From Actinomycetes bacterium (GTDB lineage Bacteria > Actinomycetota > Actinomycetes > Actinomycetales > Actinomycetaceae), in assembly GCA_023426345.1 (NCBI GenBank), contig JAFAAX010000069.1:1-17520 (forward strand): a stretch of DNA of 17,520 nt. The letters run 5' to 3'. The notes under the pieces were generated by a model. That model did not search any database and was not told the origin of the DNA. It was given only the letters and a program-made list of their open reading frames with translations. This document shows, in pieces, positions 6,841-14,537 of the stretch; the stretch's first letter is position 1; each line of letters begins with the position of its first letter. Both the position numbers and the translations under genes were made by a program.

Positions 6841-8166
6841 CCCCAGTTCCTCCCCAGCCGGACGCAGATCCTCAGCGCCGCCGGCGCCGCGTGCCTGGGC
6901 GTGCTCGGGATCGCGGGCGCCGGAGTCGCCACAGCCCACACGGAGGCGACCCTGGAGGTCGACGGCGTCTCCCGACCGGTCGTCCTGTGGGGCGGCACCG
7001 TGGCGGACCTCCTCGCGCAGCAGGGCGTGACACCCGGCGACCACGACCTGGTCTCCCCGGCCTCCGACCAGCGCCTCCAGGACGGAACGACGGTGGTCGT
7101 GCGCACGGCGCACCCCTTCGACGTCACGGTCGACGGCGTCGAGCGGACGATCTGGTCCACGGCGGACTCCGCGGACGGGGTCCTGGTCCAGGCCGGCGGC
7201 ACCGTGGTCGCTATGGCCGCCGACCGCTCCGCGACACGTCCCGCCCTGACCCCGTTGGTCTCCCGGACCCAGACCGTCGGCCTCAGTGTCGGCGGCACGC
7301 TCACCCGCCTCACCGTCCACGCGGGCCAGGGCGCCCGCGCCGCCCTCGACCAGGCGGGCATCGCGGTGTCTCCGAACGACCGCGTCAGCGTGGAGCGCAC
7401 GGCCGAGGGGCTCCAGATCCGCGTCGTCTCCGTCACGCGCGGGCTGGGCGCCGTCCAGTCCGCGATCCCCTTCGCCTCCCGCGACGAGCCCACCGACGAC
7501 CTCTTCCAGGGCGAACGCGTGGTCGCGACCCCCGGCCTCGACGGCGCCGAGACGACGACCCAGTGGACGGAGACCCGCGACGGCGCGGTCGTCCACCAGG
7601 TCGTCCTGGACCGCTCCGTCACCGCGGCGCCCGTGGACCAGGTCGTCCACGTCGGCACCGCCGAGGCCACGCCCGCCGCCCTCATCGCGCGGGGACTGGA
7701 CCCGAAGGCCGCCTTGGAGGAGGGCACGGAGCCCGACGGCACGCCCTCCGTGCGCTACCGCGCGGCTCTGGGCACGCTGTCCACCCCCGCGGAGATCGCC
7801 GCGATCACGGGCACGACGACCGAGACGGCGGACGCCGGCGCCACGGCGTCCGCCGCCATCGCCACCCCCGCGGAGGCCCAGGCCATCGCCGCGGGCATGG
7901 TGGCGGCGCGCGGATGGGACGACGCGGAGTTCCAGTGCCTGGTCACCCTGTGGAGCCACGAGTCCGGGTGGCGCGTCCAGGCGGGCAACGCCTCCGGCGC
8001 CTATGGCATCCCCCAGGCCCTGCCCGGCTCCAAGATGGCATCGGCGGGTCCGGACTGGGCGACGGACGCCGCCACGCAGATCACGTGGGGGCTGGGCTAT
8101 GTCGCGGGCCGCTACGGCACGCCGTGCGGCGCCCTCGCCCAGTGGCAGGCAAGCGGCTGGTACTGA
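6838..8166 (+). CDS. secreted DUF348/G5 protein with lytic-transglycosylase-like C-terminus
   Basis: A 442-residue secreted paralogue of the preceding RpfB. The GTG at 6838 is set by the leaderless promoter and gives a signal peptide (SRTQIL, then hydrophobic to about residue 33) like that of RpfB. Three DUF348 repeats (about 36-90, 93-138, 146-200) and a G5 domain (about 205-273) align with RpfB. After an Ala/Thr-rich linker (about 275-343) the catalytic end differs: residues 345-442 contain WSHESGWR, ASGAYGIPQALPGSKMA and RYGTPCGA, the transglycosylase-like domain often annotated as 'aggregation-promoting factor C-terminal-like'. The likely catalytic acid is E375; C367 and C430 could form a disulfide. 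It probably cleaves peptidoglycan glycan strands, complementing RpfB. Calling it rpf would be wrong because the Rpf fold signature is absent. Confidence 0.9.
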   Translation: MPQFLPSRTQILSAAGAACLGVLGIAGAGVATAHTEATLEVDGVSRPVVLWGGTVADLLAQQGVTPGDHDLVSPASDQRLQDGTTVVVRTAHPFDVTVDGVERTIWSTADSADGVLVQAGGTVVAMAADRSATRPALTPLVSRTQTVGLSVGGTLTRLTVHAGQGARAALDQAGIAVSPNDRVSVERTAEGLQIRVVSVTRGLGAVQSAIPFASRDEPTDDLFQGERVVATPGLDGAETTTQWTETRDGAVVHQVVLDRSVTAAPVDQVVHVGTAEATPAALIARGLDPKAALEEGTEPDGTPSVRYRAALGTLSTPAEIAAITGTTTETADAGATASAAIATPAEAQAIAAGMVAARGWDDAEFQCLVTLWSHESGWRVQAGNASGAYGIPQALPGSKMASAGPDWATDAATQITWGLGYVAGRYGTPCGALAQWQASGWY

Positions 8167-8242
8167 CACCCCGCCGGCCGCGCCCAGGCGGAGGGAAGCG
8201 GATCTCACGGCGCCCGCCCCGGGACGCGCGCGAGGCCCGGAC

Positions 8243-8257
8243 TAGGATTTCCCCGTG
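8243..8257 (+). promoter_or_regulatory. leaderless promoter of rsmA
   Basis: TAGGAT at 8243-8248 ends 7 nt before the GTG at 8255, identical in spacing to guaA. There is no Shine-Dalgarno sequence in the intervening bases. Confidence 0.6.
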
Positions 8258-9454
8258 ACCCGATCCCCTCAGCGACGCGATGCGCGCGCGCCCCGCTCCG
8301 GCAGGGGCGGCGCCCCCGGCGTCCCGGAGCCGACCGCGATGCCCTCGGAATCCGGTCTGCTGGGCCCCGTCGAGGTCCGCTCGATCGCGGGCGCGCTGGG
8401 GATCCGCCCGACGAAGACGCTCGGCCAGAACTTCGTCCACGACGCCGGAACCGTGCGCCGGATCGTCCGCGCGGGCGACGTCCGTCCCGGCGACGAGGTC
8501 CTCGAGGTCGGACCGGGTCTCGGCTCCCTTACGCTGGCGCTCCTCGAGGCTGGCGCCCGGGTGCGCGCCGTCGAGATCGACGCCGCCCTGGCCCGCGCGC
8601 TGCCCGCCACGGTCGCCGGCCGCATGCCCGGGGCGGCCGGTCGGCTGCGCGTCATCCACGCCGACGCGATGCGCATCCGGGGTCCGCAGGATCTCCGCCT
8701 CCCCCTCATTGACGAGGGCGGCTCCGGGGGCGCGGCTCGCGAGTCCGGCGCGGTCCCGGCCGATGGGGAGTCCGAGGGCGGGGGCGGGTCTTGCGGGTCC
8801 GGATGGGCGGGTCTCGAGGGCCCGGATGGGCGGACCTCGCGGGATTGGGCGGATTGGCCCGATCCGACGCGGCTCGTGGCGAATCTGCCCTACAACGTGG
8901 CGGTGCCGGTGCTCCTGTCGCTCCTCGAGCGCCTGCCGTCGCTGGCGGATGTGCTGGTCATGGTCCAGTCCGAGGTCGCGGACCGGTTGTCGGCCGGTCC
9001 GGGCTCGCGCACCTATGGAGTGCCCTCGGTGAAGGCCGCGTGGTACGGGACGGCGGAGCGGGTGGGGACCATCGGGCGCACGGTCTTCTGGCCGGCGCCG
9101 AACGTCGACTCGGCGCTGGTGCGCTTGCGGCGCGCCCCCGAGCCGCCCGGCGACGACGCCCTGCGCCGCGCGACCTTCGAGGTCGTCGACGTCGCATTCG
9201 GGCAGCGCCGCAAGACGCTGCGCGCCGCCCTGCGTCAGTGGGCGGGCGCCGCGGAGACCGCGGAGGACCTGTTGCGCGCCGCGGGCATCGACCCCGTGCG
9301 GCGCGGGGAGACGCTCACCGTCGACGAGTTCGTCGCCCTGGGCCGCCAGACCCTGACGGCCCGCGCGCGCGGCGAGCTCGCGGAGACGCCGTCGGCGCGC
9401 GCCGCCGGTTCTGATCCGGAAGGCACGACGGACCCGGAGGCCGGCGATGCGTGA
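8255..9454 (+). CDS. rsmA: 16S rRNA (A1518/A1519) N6-dimethyltransferase, RsmA/KsgA
   Basis: A 399-residue enzyme that dimethylates two adenines in the 3' hairpin of 16S rRNA during 30S maturation, using S-adenosylmethionine. Visible are the family start LGQNFVHD (56-63), SAM motif I EVGPGLGS (84-91), the acidic VEID (106-109), the catalytic NLPYN (210-214), FWPAPNVDSALVRL and the C-terminal AFGQRRKTLRAAL. KsgA proteins are usually about 270-300 residues. The excess comes from a roughly 35-residue N-terminal tail, a Gly/Ser/Asp-rich insertion of about 55 residues (148-203) placed just before the catalytic NLPY, and a C-terminal tail. The insertion starts with a dispersed motif copy (DEGG). 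The start at 8255 rests on the leaderless promoter; an ATG at 8339 would shorten the tail. ispE overlaps its 3' end by 8 bp. Confidence 0.95.
   Translation: MTRSPQRRDARAPRSGRGGAPGVPEPTAMPSESGLLGPVEVRSIAGALGIRPTKTLGQNFVHDAGTVRRIVRAGDVRPGDEVLEVGPGLGSLTLALLEAGARVRAVEIDAALARALPATVAGRMPGAAGRLRVIHADAMRIRGPQDLRLPLIDEGGSGGAARESGAVPADGESEGGGGSCGSGWAGLEGPDGRTSRDWADWPDPTRLVANLPYNVAVPVLLSLLERLPSLADVLVMVQSEVADRLSAGPGSRTYGVPSVKAAWYGTAERVGTIGRTVFWPAPNVDSALVRLRRAPEPPGDDALRRATFEVVDVAFGQRRKTLRAALRQWAGAAETAEDLLRAAGIDPVRRGETLTVDEFVALGRQTLTARARGELAETPSARAAGSDPEGTTDPEAGDA
8711..8725 (+). repeat. dispersed GACGAGGGCG motif copy inside rsmA
   Basis: GACGAGGGCGGCTCC, read as Asp-Glu-Gly-Gly-Ser at the start of the RsmA insertion. 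With the preceding bases it shares CATTGACGAGGGCG with the reverse complement at 10244 in ispE. Confidence 0.6.
8797..8870 (+). repeat. local direct repeats in the rsmA insertion
   Basis: CCGGATGGGCGG occurs twice about 23 bp apart, followed by a degenerate third copy (GATTGGGCGGATTGG). They encode the Trp/Gly/Asp-rich part of the insertion and suggest it grew by local duplication. Confidence 0.5.
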
Positions 9455-10558
9455 GGTCACGGCCTCGGCCCCCGCGAAGGTCAACCTGATCCTGCGAGCC
9501 GGCGCGCCCGCGCCCGACGGCTACCACCCGCTGGTCACCGTCTTCGAGGCGCTGGACCTGCGCGACACGGTGACGGCCCGCACGGCGCGCGCGCCCGGCA
9601 TCCGGGTCCGCACCCGCGTCCACCGGCCCGACGGGAGCCTCGACGAGGAGCTGTCCCGCGCGCTCGACGCGGACCCCGGCCGCCACCTGGCGGTGCGCGC
9701 CGCCCACGCCCTGCAACGCCTGGCGGCGGCGGGACCGTGGGCGCAGACGGCGGCGGGCCTGGTGCTGGAGGTCGACAAGCGCATCCCCGTGGCCGGCGGC
9801 ATGGCCGGCGGCTCGGCCGACGCCGCGGCGACGCTGGTCGCCTGCAACGACCTGTGGGGGCTGGGGCTGACCGCCGCGCAGCTCCAGCAGATCGGCCGAA
9901 CCCTCGGCGCCGACGTGCCCGCCTGCCTGGCCGGCGGCCTCACGCTGGGCACCGGGCGCGGAGACCGCCTGCGCCTCCTGCGCTCCGGCCTGCCCTCGGT
10001 CCCGATGTCGGCTGGCGTGTCGTCTTCGTCGATGGAGACCGGGGCGCCGTCCTGCCCGGCCCTTCCCTCCGACGAGGGCGCCCACGCGTGGATCCTCGCG
10101 CTGTCCTCGGAGGGCCTTTCCACGCCCGCGGTCTTCCGCGAACTCGACGCGGGGGGCGGGCCCGGCAGACGTTGGACGGACCTCGCCGAGCCCGGCGACG
10201 AGCTGCTCACGCGGCTGGCGGGTCCCGCGAGCGCGCTCGCGGGCGCCCTCGTCAATGATCTGGAGGGGCCGGCCCTGCGACTGCGCCCGGACCTGCGGGC
10301 CACGATGGGGGCGGCGCGGCGGGCGGGCGCGGCGGACGTCGTGCTGTCCGGGTCCGGGCCGACGGTGGCGGCGCTGGCGCGCTACGCCGCGCAGGCGGAC
10401 TCCCTGGCGGAGGCGTGGCGGGCCGAGCTGGACGCGGTGGCAGCGGGCGCTCCCGGCGACGGTGCGGCGCCCCGCGTGGCCGACGTGATCGTGGCGGGCG
10501 GGCCCGCGCAGGGCGCGCGGATCGAGGCGGAGTCGGACTCCGCGGGAGGACGCGACTG

Positions 10559-10559
<1 letters not shown>
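9447..10559 (+). CDS. ispE: 4-diphosphocytidyl-2-C-methyl-D-erythritol kinase
   Basis: A 370-residue cytoplasmic GHMP kinase of the MEP isoprenoid pathway, phosphorylating the 2-hydroxyl of CDP-methylerythritol. Visible are APAKVNL (K11), the substrate segment DGYHPLVTVFEALDL (24-38), the ATP loop PVAGGMAGGSADAA (114-127), the catalytic Asp in GADVPA (D156), the conserved WILALSSEGLSTP (215-227), and the C-terminal LSGSGPTVAAL. IspE is normally about 280-320 residues. The surplus lies in an insertion at about 181-212, between GRGDRLRLL and WILAL, holding a Ser-rich stretch and a dispersed motif copy (SDEGA), and in a C-terminal tail. The ATG overlaps the rsmA stop and the gene's own stop overlaps the next start, so the three genes are translationally coupled. 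Confidence 0.95.
10071..10080 (+). repeat. dispersed GACGAGGGCG motif copy inside ispE
   Basis: An exact 10-mer read as Asp-Glu-Gly-Ala in the IspE insertion loop. A degenerate opposite copy, CTTCGTCGATGG, lies about 50 bp upstream (near 10025). Confidence 0.6.
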
Positions 10560-12436
<1,877 letters not shown>

Positions 12437-12466
12437 CGCCGAGCCTGATCGGTCCCTCCCGTCTCG

Positions 12467-12504
12467 CGACTTCGGTCCTGTTTCCCCGCGACTTCGGTGC
12501 AGTC
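12467..12504 (+). repeat. 22-bp tandem repeat cluster 3 (2 units), left arm of a 34-bp inverted repeat
   Basis: Units start at 12467 and 12489 (22-bp period). Bases 12467-12500 are the exact reverse complement of 12788-12821. The cluster begins 30 bp after the ABC-F stop. Confidence 0.88.
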
Positions 12505-12768
12505 CGGTTGCATCGGATGAGGCGGCCGCCGGGCGTCCTCACTCTCCTCTTGTTGGGACGACTGCGGATTCATCAGAGGTGCCGGGGCTCTCTTCGCCGT
12601 AACGCGTGAGCTCGACTGCGCCACAGGCATATCGCCCGGACCGCAGCGGGCCTTGACACCAGGAGACAGCCCAGCAGATAGGCCCTCGGCCACGCGCATC
12701 GGGACAAGTCGGTCGCCCAGGCGACGGCGACGACAGCCTCAGACGGCGTTCTGGATACGCCTTCCGGA

Positions 12769-12826
12769 CCGAACTCGCGGCCGAACAGCACCGAAGTCGC
12801 GGGGAAACAGGACCGAAGTCGTGGAG
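12769..12826 (-). repeat. 22-bp tandem repeat cluster 4 (3 units), right arm of a 34-bp inverted repeat
   Basis: The core ACCGAAsTCG starts at 12768, 12790 and 12812 (22-bp period), in the opposite orientation to cluster 3. The first unit has the AACTC variant typical of cluster 1, the other two the AAGTC variant of clusters 2 and 3. Confidence 0.88.
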
Positions 12827-12886
12827 GAGGAGGAGGGGGGAAGGCTTGCCTTCCTGAAGTCAGGCCGGCCTTTCGCTCACGGCGGC

Positions 12887-12913
12887 GTGTGCGAAAAATG
12901 ATCTTTAGCACAC
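12887..12913. promoter_or_regulatory. AT-rich inverted repeat upstream of the DUF1540 gene
   Basis: GTGTGC (12887-12892) and GCACAC (12908-12913) flank GAAAAATGATCTTTA, an unusually AT-rich stretch in this genome. A further GCACACA copy is at 12933. It may be an operator or promoter region; no clear -10/-35 pair could be assigned. Confidence 0.35.
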
Positions 12914-13079
12914 ACGGCCCGCGCGATTCGTCGCACACAATCGGTCTCTCGACCAAGCCTGTGACCGGCGAAGACGCGGGAGTTCTCGACGGCTCGGGCG
13001 CTCCGCGACAGGCTTGTCGATATCCGAGCCGACGGATTTTCGGCACGCGGGGTCACCCGCTGAGGGAAGGACAACGCAC

Positions 13080-13370
13080 ATGTCAACCACCATGGAAATG
13101 CCGCGCATTCTCGACTGCTCCGTCGCGGCCTGCTCCTACAACCGGGAGAACGCCTGCAGCGCCGCCGCCATCACGGTCGGCGCCAAGCCCACCGCCTCCT
13201 GCACCACGTTCATCCCGCTCGGCGTCAAGGGCGGACTGGATCGCGTGACCGCCTTCGTCGGCGCGTGCTCGAAGGCGGACTGCACGTTCAACGACAACCT
13301 CGAGTGCACCGCGCCGGCCGTGCGCGTCGGCGCCGACTCCGCCGAGTGCCTCACCTACCAGGCGCGGTGA
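13080..13370 (+). CDS. duplicated DUF1540 Cys-rich small protein
   Basis: A 96-residue soluble protein with no signal peptide. It carries eight cysteines in two copies of one pattern: C13-x4-C18-x7-C26-x14-C41 and C63-x4-C68-x7-C76-x13-C90. The first copy has the DUF1540 hallmark CSYN and both are followed by a short I/V-R/T-V strand. The family is of unknown function; four-Cys clusters of this spacing suggest metal (perhaps zinc) binding, which is inference. GGGAAGG at 13064-13070 is a good ribosome binding site for the ATG at 13080; a second ATG six codons in is less well placed. The gene stands alone after a long control region and converges on the flavodoxin gene 33 bp away. Its closeness to a metal sensor/efflux pair is suggestive but not proof of a shared role. 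Confidence 0.85.
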   Translation: MSTTMEMPRILDCSVAACSYNRENACSAAAITVGAKPTASCTTFIPLGVKGGLDRVTAFVGACSKADCTFNDNLECTAPAVRVGADSAECLTYQAR

Positions 13371-13403
13371 ACGCCGAGCGGCGGGAATGAACGGGCCTCC
13401 GCC

Positions 13404-13907
13404 CTATCCGACGAGTCGGCCGCCCCAGGCCCGGGCCGCCTCCAACTGGTCGGCGGCGACCTCGCCACCGGAGGCCGGGACCAGGAACGTCTCGGTGCTC
13501 CGGCACGTCACGCCGCGACGGGCCAGCAGCTTGACCGCCGTCCGCGCGGCCGACCCGTTCATCCACGAGCGCCCGGTCGCCGTGTCGAAGACCGCGACGG
13601 TCGCCCCCGCGGGCAGGTCGACGGCGTCCAGCCACTCGCGGGTTCCCCTCCCCTCCGCCGACGAGGGCGTCCCCGCCGCCCCGGCCTTCGCGCGTGCCTG
13701 ACGCCGGGTCGCCGGCGTCGAGAGCCCGCGGTTGTGCGTGGGCGCGCCGACCACCACCGCGTCCACGCCGTCCGGTATCGCGGCCGGGGCGTCCCCGACG
13801 GGGATGACGCGGACGCGGGCCCCTCCGTCCTCCATCCCTCGCGCGACCTCGTCCGCGAGGGCGCGGGTGCCGCCGAACCATGACTCCACGACCACCAGGG
13901 CGTCCAT
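13404..13907 (-). CDS. flavodoxin-like protein
   Basis: A 167-residue protein with the flavodoxin fold, probably a cytoplasmic FMN-binding electron carrier or regulator. The N-terminal strand and phosphate loop read LVVVESWFGGTRALADEVA (4-22), matching the actinobacterial 'flavodoxin domain' family where the loop is ESxFGNT. The second signature is VVVGAPTHNRGLSTPATR (51-68), and the C-terminus FDTATGRSWMNGSAART and ARAWGGRL is also typical. I choose the ATG at 13907 because AGGGAGGAGGGG lies just upstream on the minus strand; the open frame extends further but adds no family sequence. A dispersed motif copy in reverse orientation encodes TPSSA (80-84) just before the EWL helix. Substrate and partner are unknown. 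An exact palindrome upstream (13968-13982) may control it. Confidence 0.88.
   Translation of the reverse strand: MDALVVVESWFGGTRALADEVARGMEDGGARVRVIPVGDAPAAIPDGVDAVVVGAPTHNRGLSTPATRRQARAKAGAAGTPSSAEGRGTREWLDAVDLPAGATVAVFDTATGRSWMNGSAARTAVKLLARRGVTCRSTETFLVPASGGEVAADQLEAARAWGGRLVG
13660..13674 (+). repeat. dispersed GACGAGGGCG motif copy inside the flavodoxin gene
   Basis: GACGAGGGCGTCCCC on the plus strand. The gene is on the minus strand, so the motif is read in reverse orientation as Gly-Thr-Pro-Ser-Ser, the same frame as the reverse copy in tatD. Confidence 0.6.
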
Positions 13908-13967
13908 GGCGCCCCTCCTCCCTGTCGGTGAGCCCGGCGAAGACCGGGTTGCGGACGAGCATCCCAT

Positions 13968-13982
13968 GTGACGCGGCGTCAC
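13968..13982. promoter_or_regulatory. 15-bp perfect palindrome upstream of the flavodoxin gene
   Basis: GTGACGC-G-GCGTCAC, about 60 bp before the flavodoxin ATG. On the minus strand TGGGAT (13965-13960), a possible -10, follows directly, so the palindrome occupies the promoter spacer as a repressor operator would. The regulator is unknown. Confidence 0.5.
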
Positions 13983-14078
13983 GCGCAAGAGGATCCGGGG
14001 GTGTCGGCGGCGGGCAGCGCGGATGATCGTCCCCGGGGCTCGGCCGGCTCATCGACGCGCAGGGGCCGACCCTCGGGC

Positions 14079-14117
14079 GTGACAGGGTAGTGAGGTCAGC
14101 CTTAGCATCTTCACATG
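14079..14117 (+). promoter_or_regulatory. leaderless promoter of the ArsR-family gene
   Basis: GTGACA (14079-14084) and TAGCAT (14103-14108) with an 18-bp spacer form a good promoter. The -10 ends 7 nt before the ATG at 14115, so the transcript starts at the start codon. Confidence 0.7.
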
Positions 14118-14135
14118 TGCGCAGATGTGAACATG
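14106..14135. promoter_or_regulatory. palindromic operator over the ArsR gene start codon
   Basis: A 30-bp near-perfect palindrome centred at 14120/14121 with only two mismatched pairs. The main arms are TTCACAT (14110-14116) and ATGTGAA (14125-14131), with TGC/GCA at the centre and CAT/ATG at the ends. It overlaps the last bases of the -10, the transcription start and the first codons. ArsR/SmtB dimers repress from such 12-2-12-like sites, so autoregulation is likely. Confidence 0.7.
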
Positions 14136-14537
14136 GTCGGAGACGCCACGGCGCCCGCGGAGCGGGGCTCCACCGGCCTGCGGCCGGACAACCCGTACGT
14201 CGATCTGGCGGCGGAGGTGTTTCAACTGCTGTCCGACGCGACGCGGATCCGGATCGTCTTGGCGCTGTGCGGGGGCGAGCTGCCCGTGGGCGAGCTGGCC
14301 GAACAGGTGGGCAAGGCCCCGACCGCGGTCTCCCAGCATCTGGCGAAGCTGCGGTGGGGCAAGGTCGTGCAGGCCCGGCAGGAGGGCTCGAAGGTCTTCT
14401 ACAGTCTCATCGACGAGCACGCCCGTGAGCTGGTCATCCAGGCCGTGTACCAGGCGCAGCACGTCGTCGACCCCATCCCTCCGCACCACCGTGGGCCGGG
14501 CGGGTTCCTCGACACGGCGCGAGAGACGGCCCGGTGA
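14115..14537 (+). CDS. ArsR/SmtB-family metal-sensing repressor
   Basis: A 140-residue winged-helix repressor that would leave DNA on binding metal. Core motifs are VFQLLSDATRIRIVLAL (35-51), the recognition helix region VGKAPTAVSQHLAKL (65-79) and the wing GSKVFYSL (91-98). The metal site of SmtB/NmtR is DxH-x10-H-x2-(E/H) on helix 5; here it is D100-x-H102-x10-Q113-x2-H116, so three of four ligands remain and one is Gln. There is no CxC motif in the recognition helix as in arsenic or cadmium sensors. Extra candidate ligands are C2, C52 and H124-H125 in the tail. The ATG at 14115 is chosen from the leaderless promoter; ATG 14133 is a less likely alternative. The stop overlaps the ATPase start (GTGA), so it very likely controls that pump. 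Ni, Co or Zn sensing is a reasonable guess. Confidence 0.92.
   Translation: MCADVNMVGDATAPAERGSTGLRPDNPYVDLAAEVFQLLSDATRIRIVLALCGGELPVGELAEQVGKAPTAVSQHLAKLRWGKVVQARQEGSKVFYSLIDEHARELVIQAVYQAQHVVDPIPPHHRGPGGFLDTARETAR

Larger units (their letters stand above)
12437..13079. other. 643-bp gene-poor region
   Basis: No convincing gene. The frames that stay open are Arg/Pro-rich, run through the 22-bp repeats and have no recognisable motif or ribosome binding site. The stretch holds repeat clusters 3 and 4 facing each other, about 290 bp of unexplained sequence between them (12501-12787) with lower GC than the genes, and the presumed control region of the DUF1540 gene (12840-13079). Confidence 0.6.

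Noticed and set aside
12653..12901. Rightward 82-residue ORF between the repeat clusters
   Set aside because: Composition (RSPRRRRRQPQ, EEEEGG) reflects GC-rich and repeat DNA; no ribosome binding site.
12573..13046. Leftward 157-residue ORF
   Set aside because: It reads through the 22-bp repeats and the DUF1540 control region, is Arg/Pro-rich, and has no ribosome binding site or known motif.
12437..13079. tRNA or other known small RNA in the gene-poor region
   Set aside because: No cloverleaf, T-arm consensus or CCA-type end could be found by eye on either strand.
13387..13701. Rightward 104-residue ORF
   Set aside because: It is the antisense shadow of the flavodoxin gene, which has motifs and a strong ribosome binding site.
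13967..13983. CRP/FNR site (TGTGA...TCAC) in front of the flavodoxin gene
   Set aside because: The spacer is 7 instead of 6 bp, and the better description is the exact 15-bp palindrome.
14091..14109. DtxR/IdeR-like iron box (AGGTCAGCCTTAGC) upstream of arsR
   Set aside because: By eye only about 12 of 19 positions fit the consensus and dyad symmetry is poor; the SmtB-type palindrome explains the site better.
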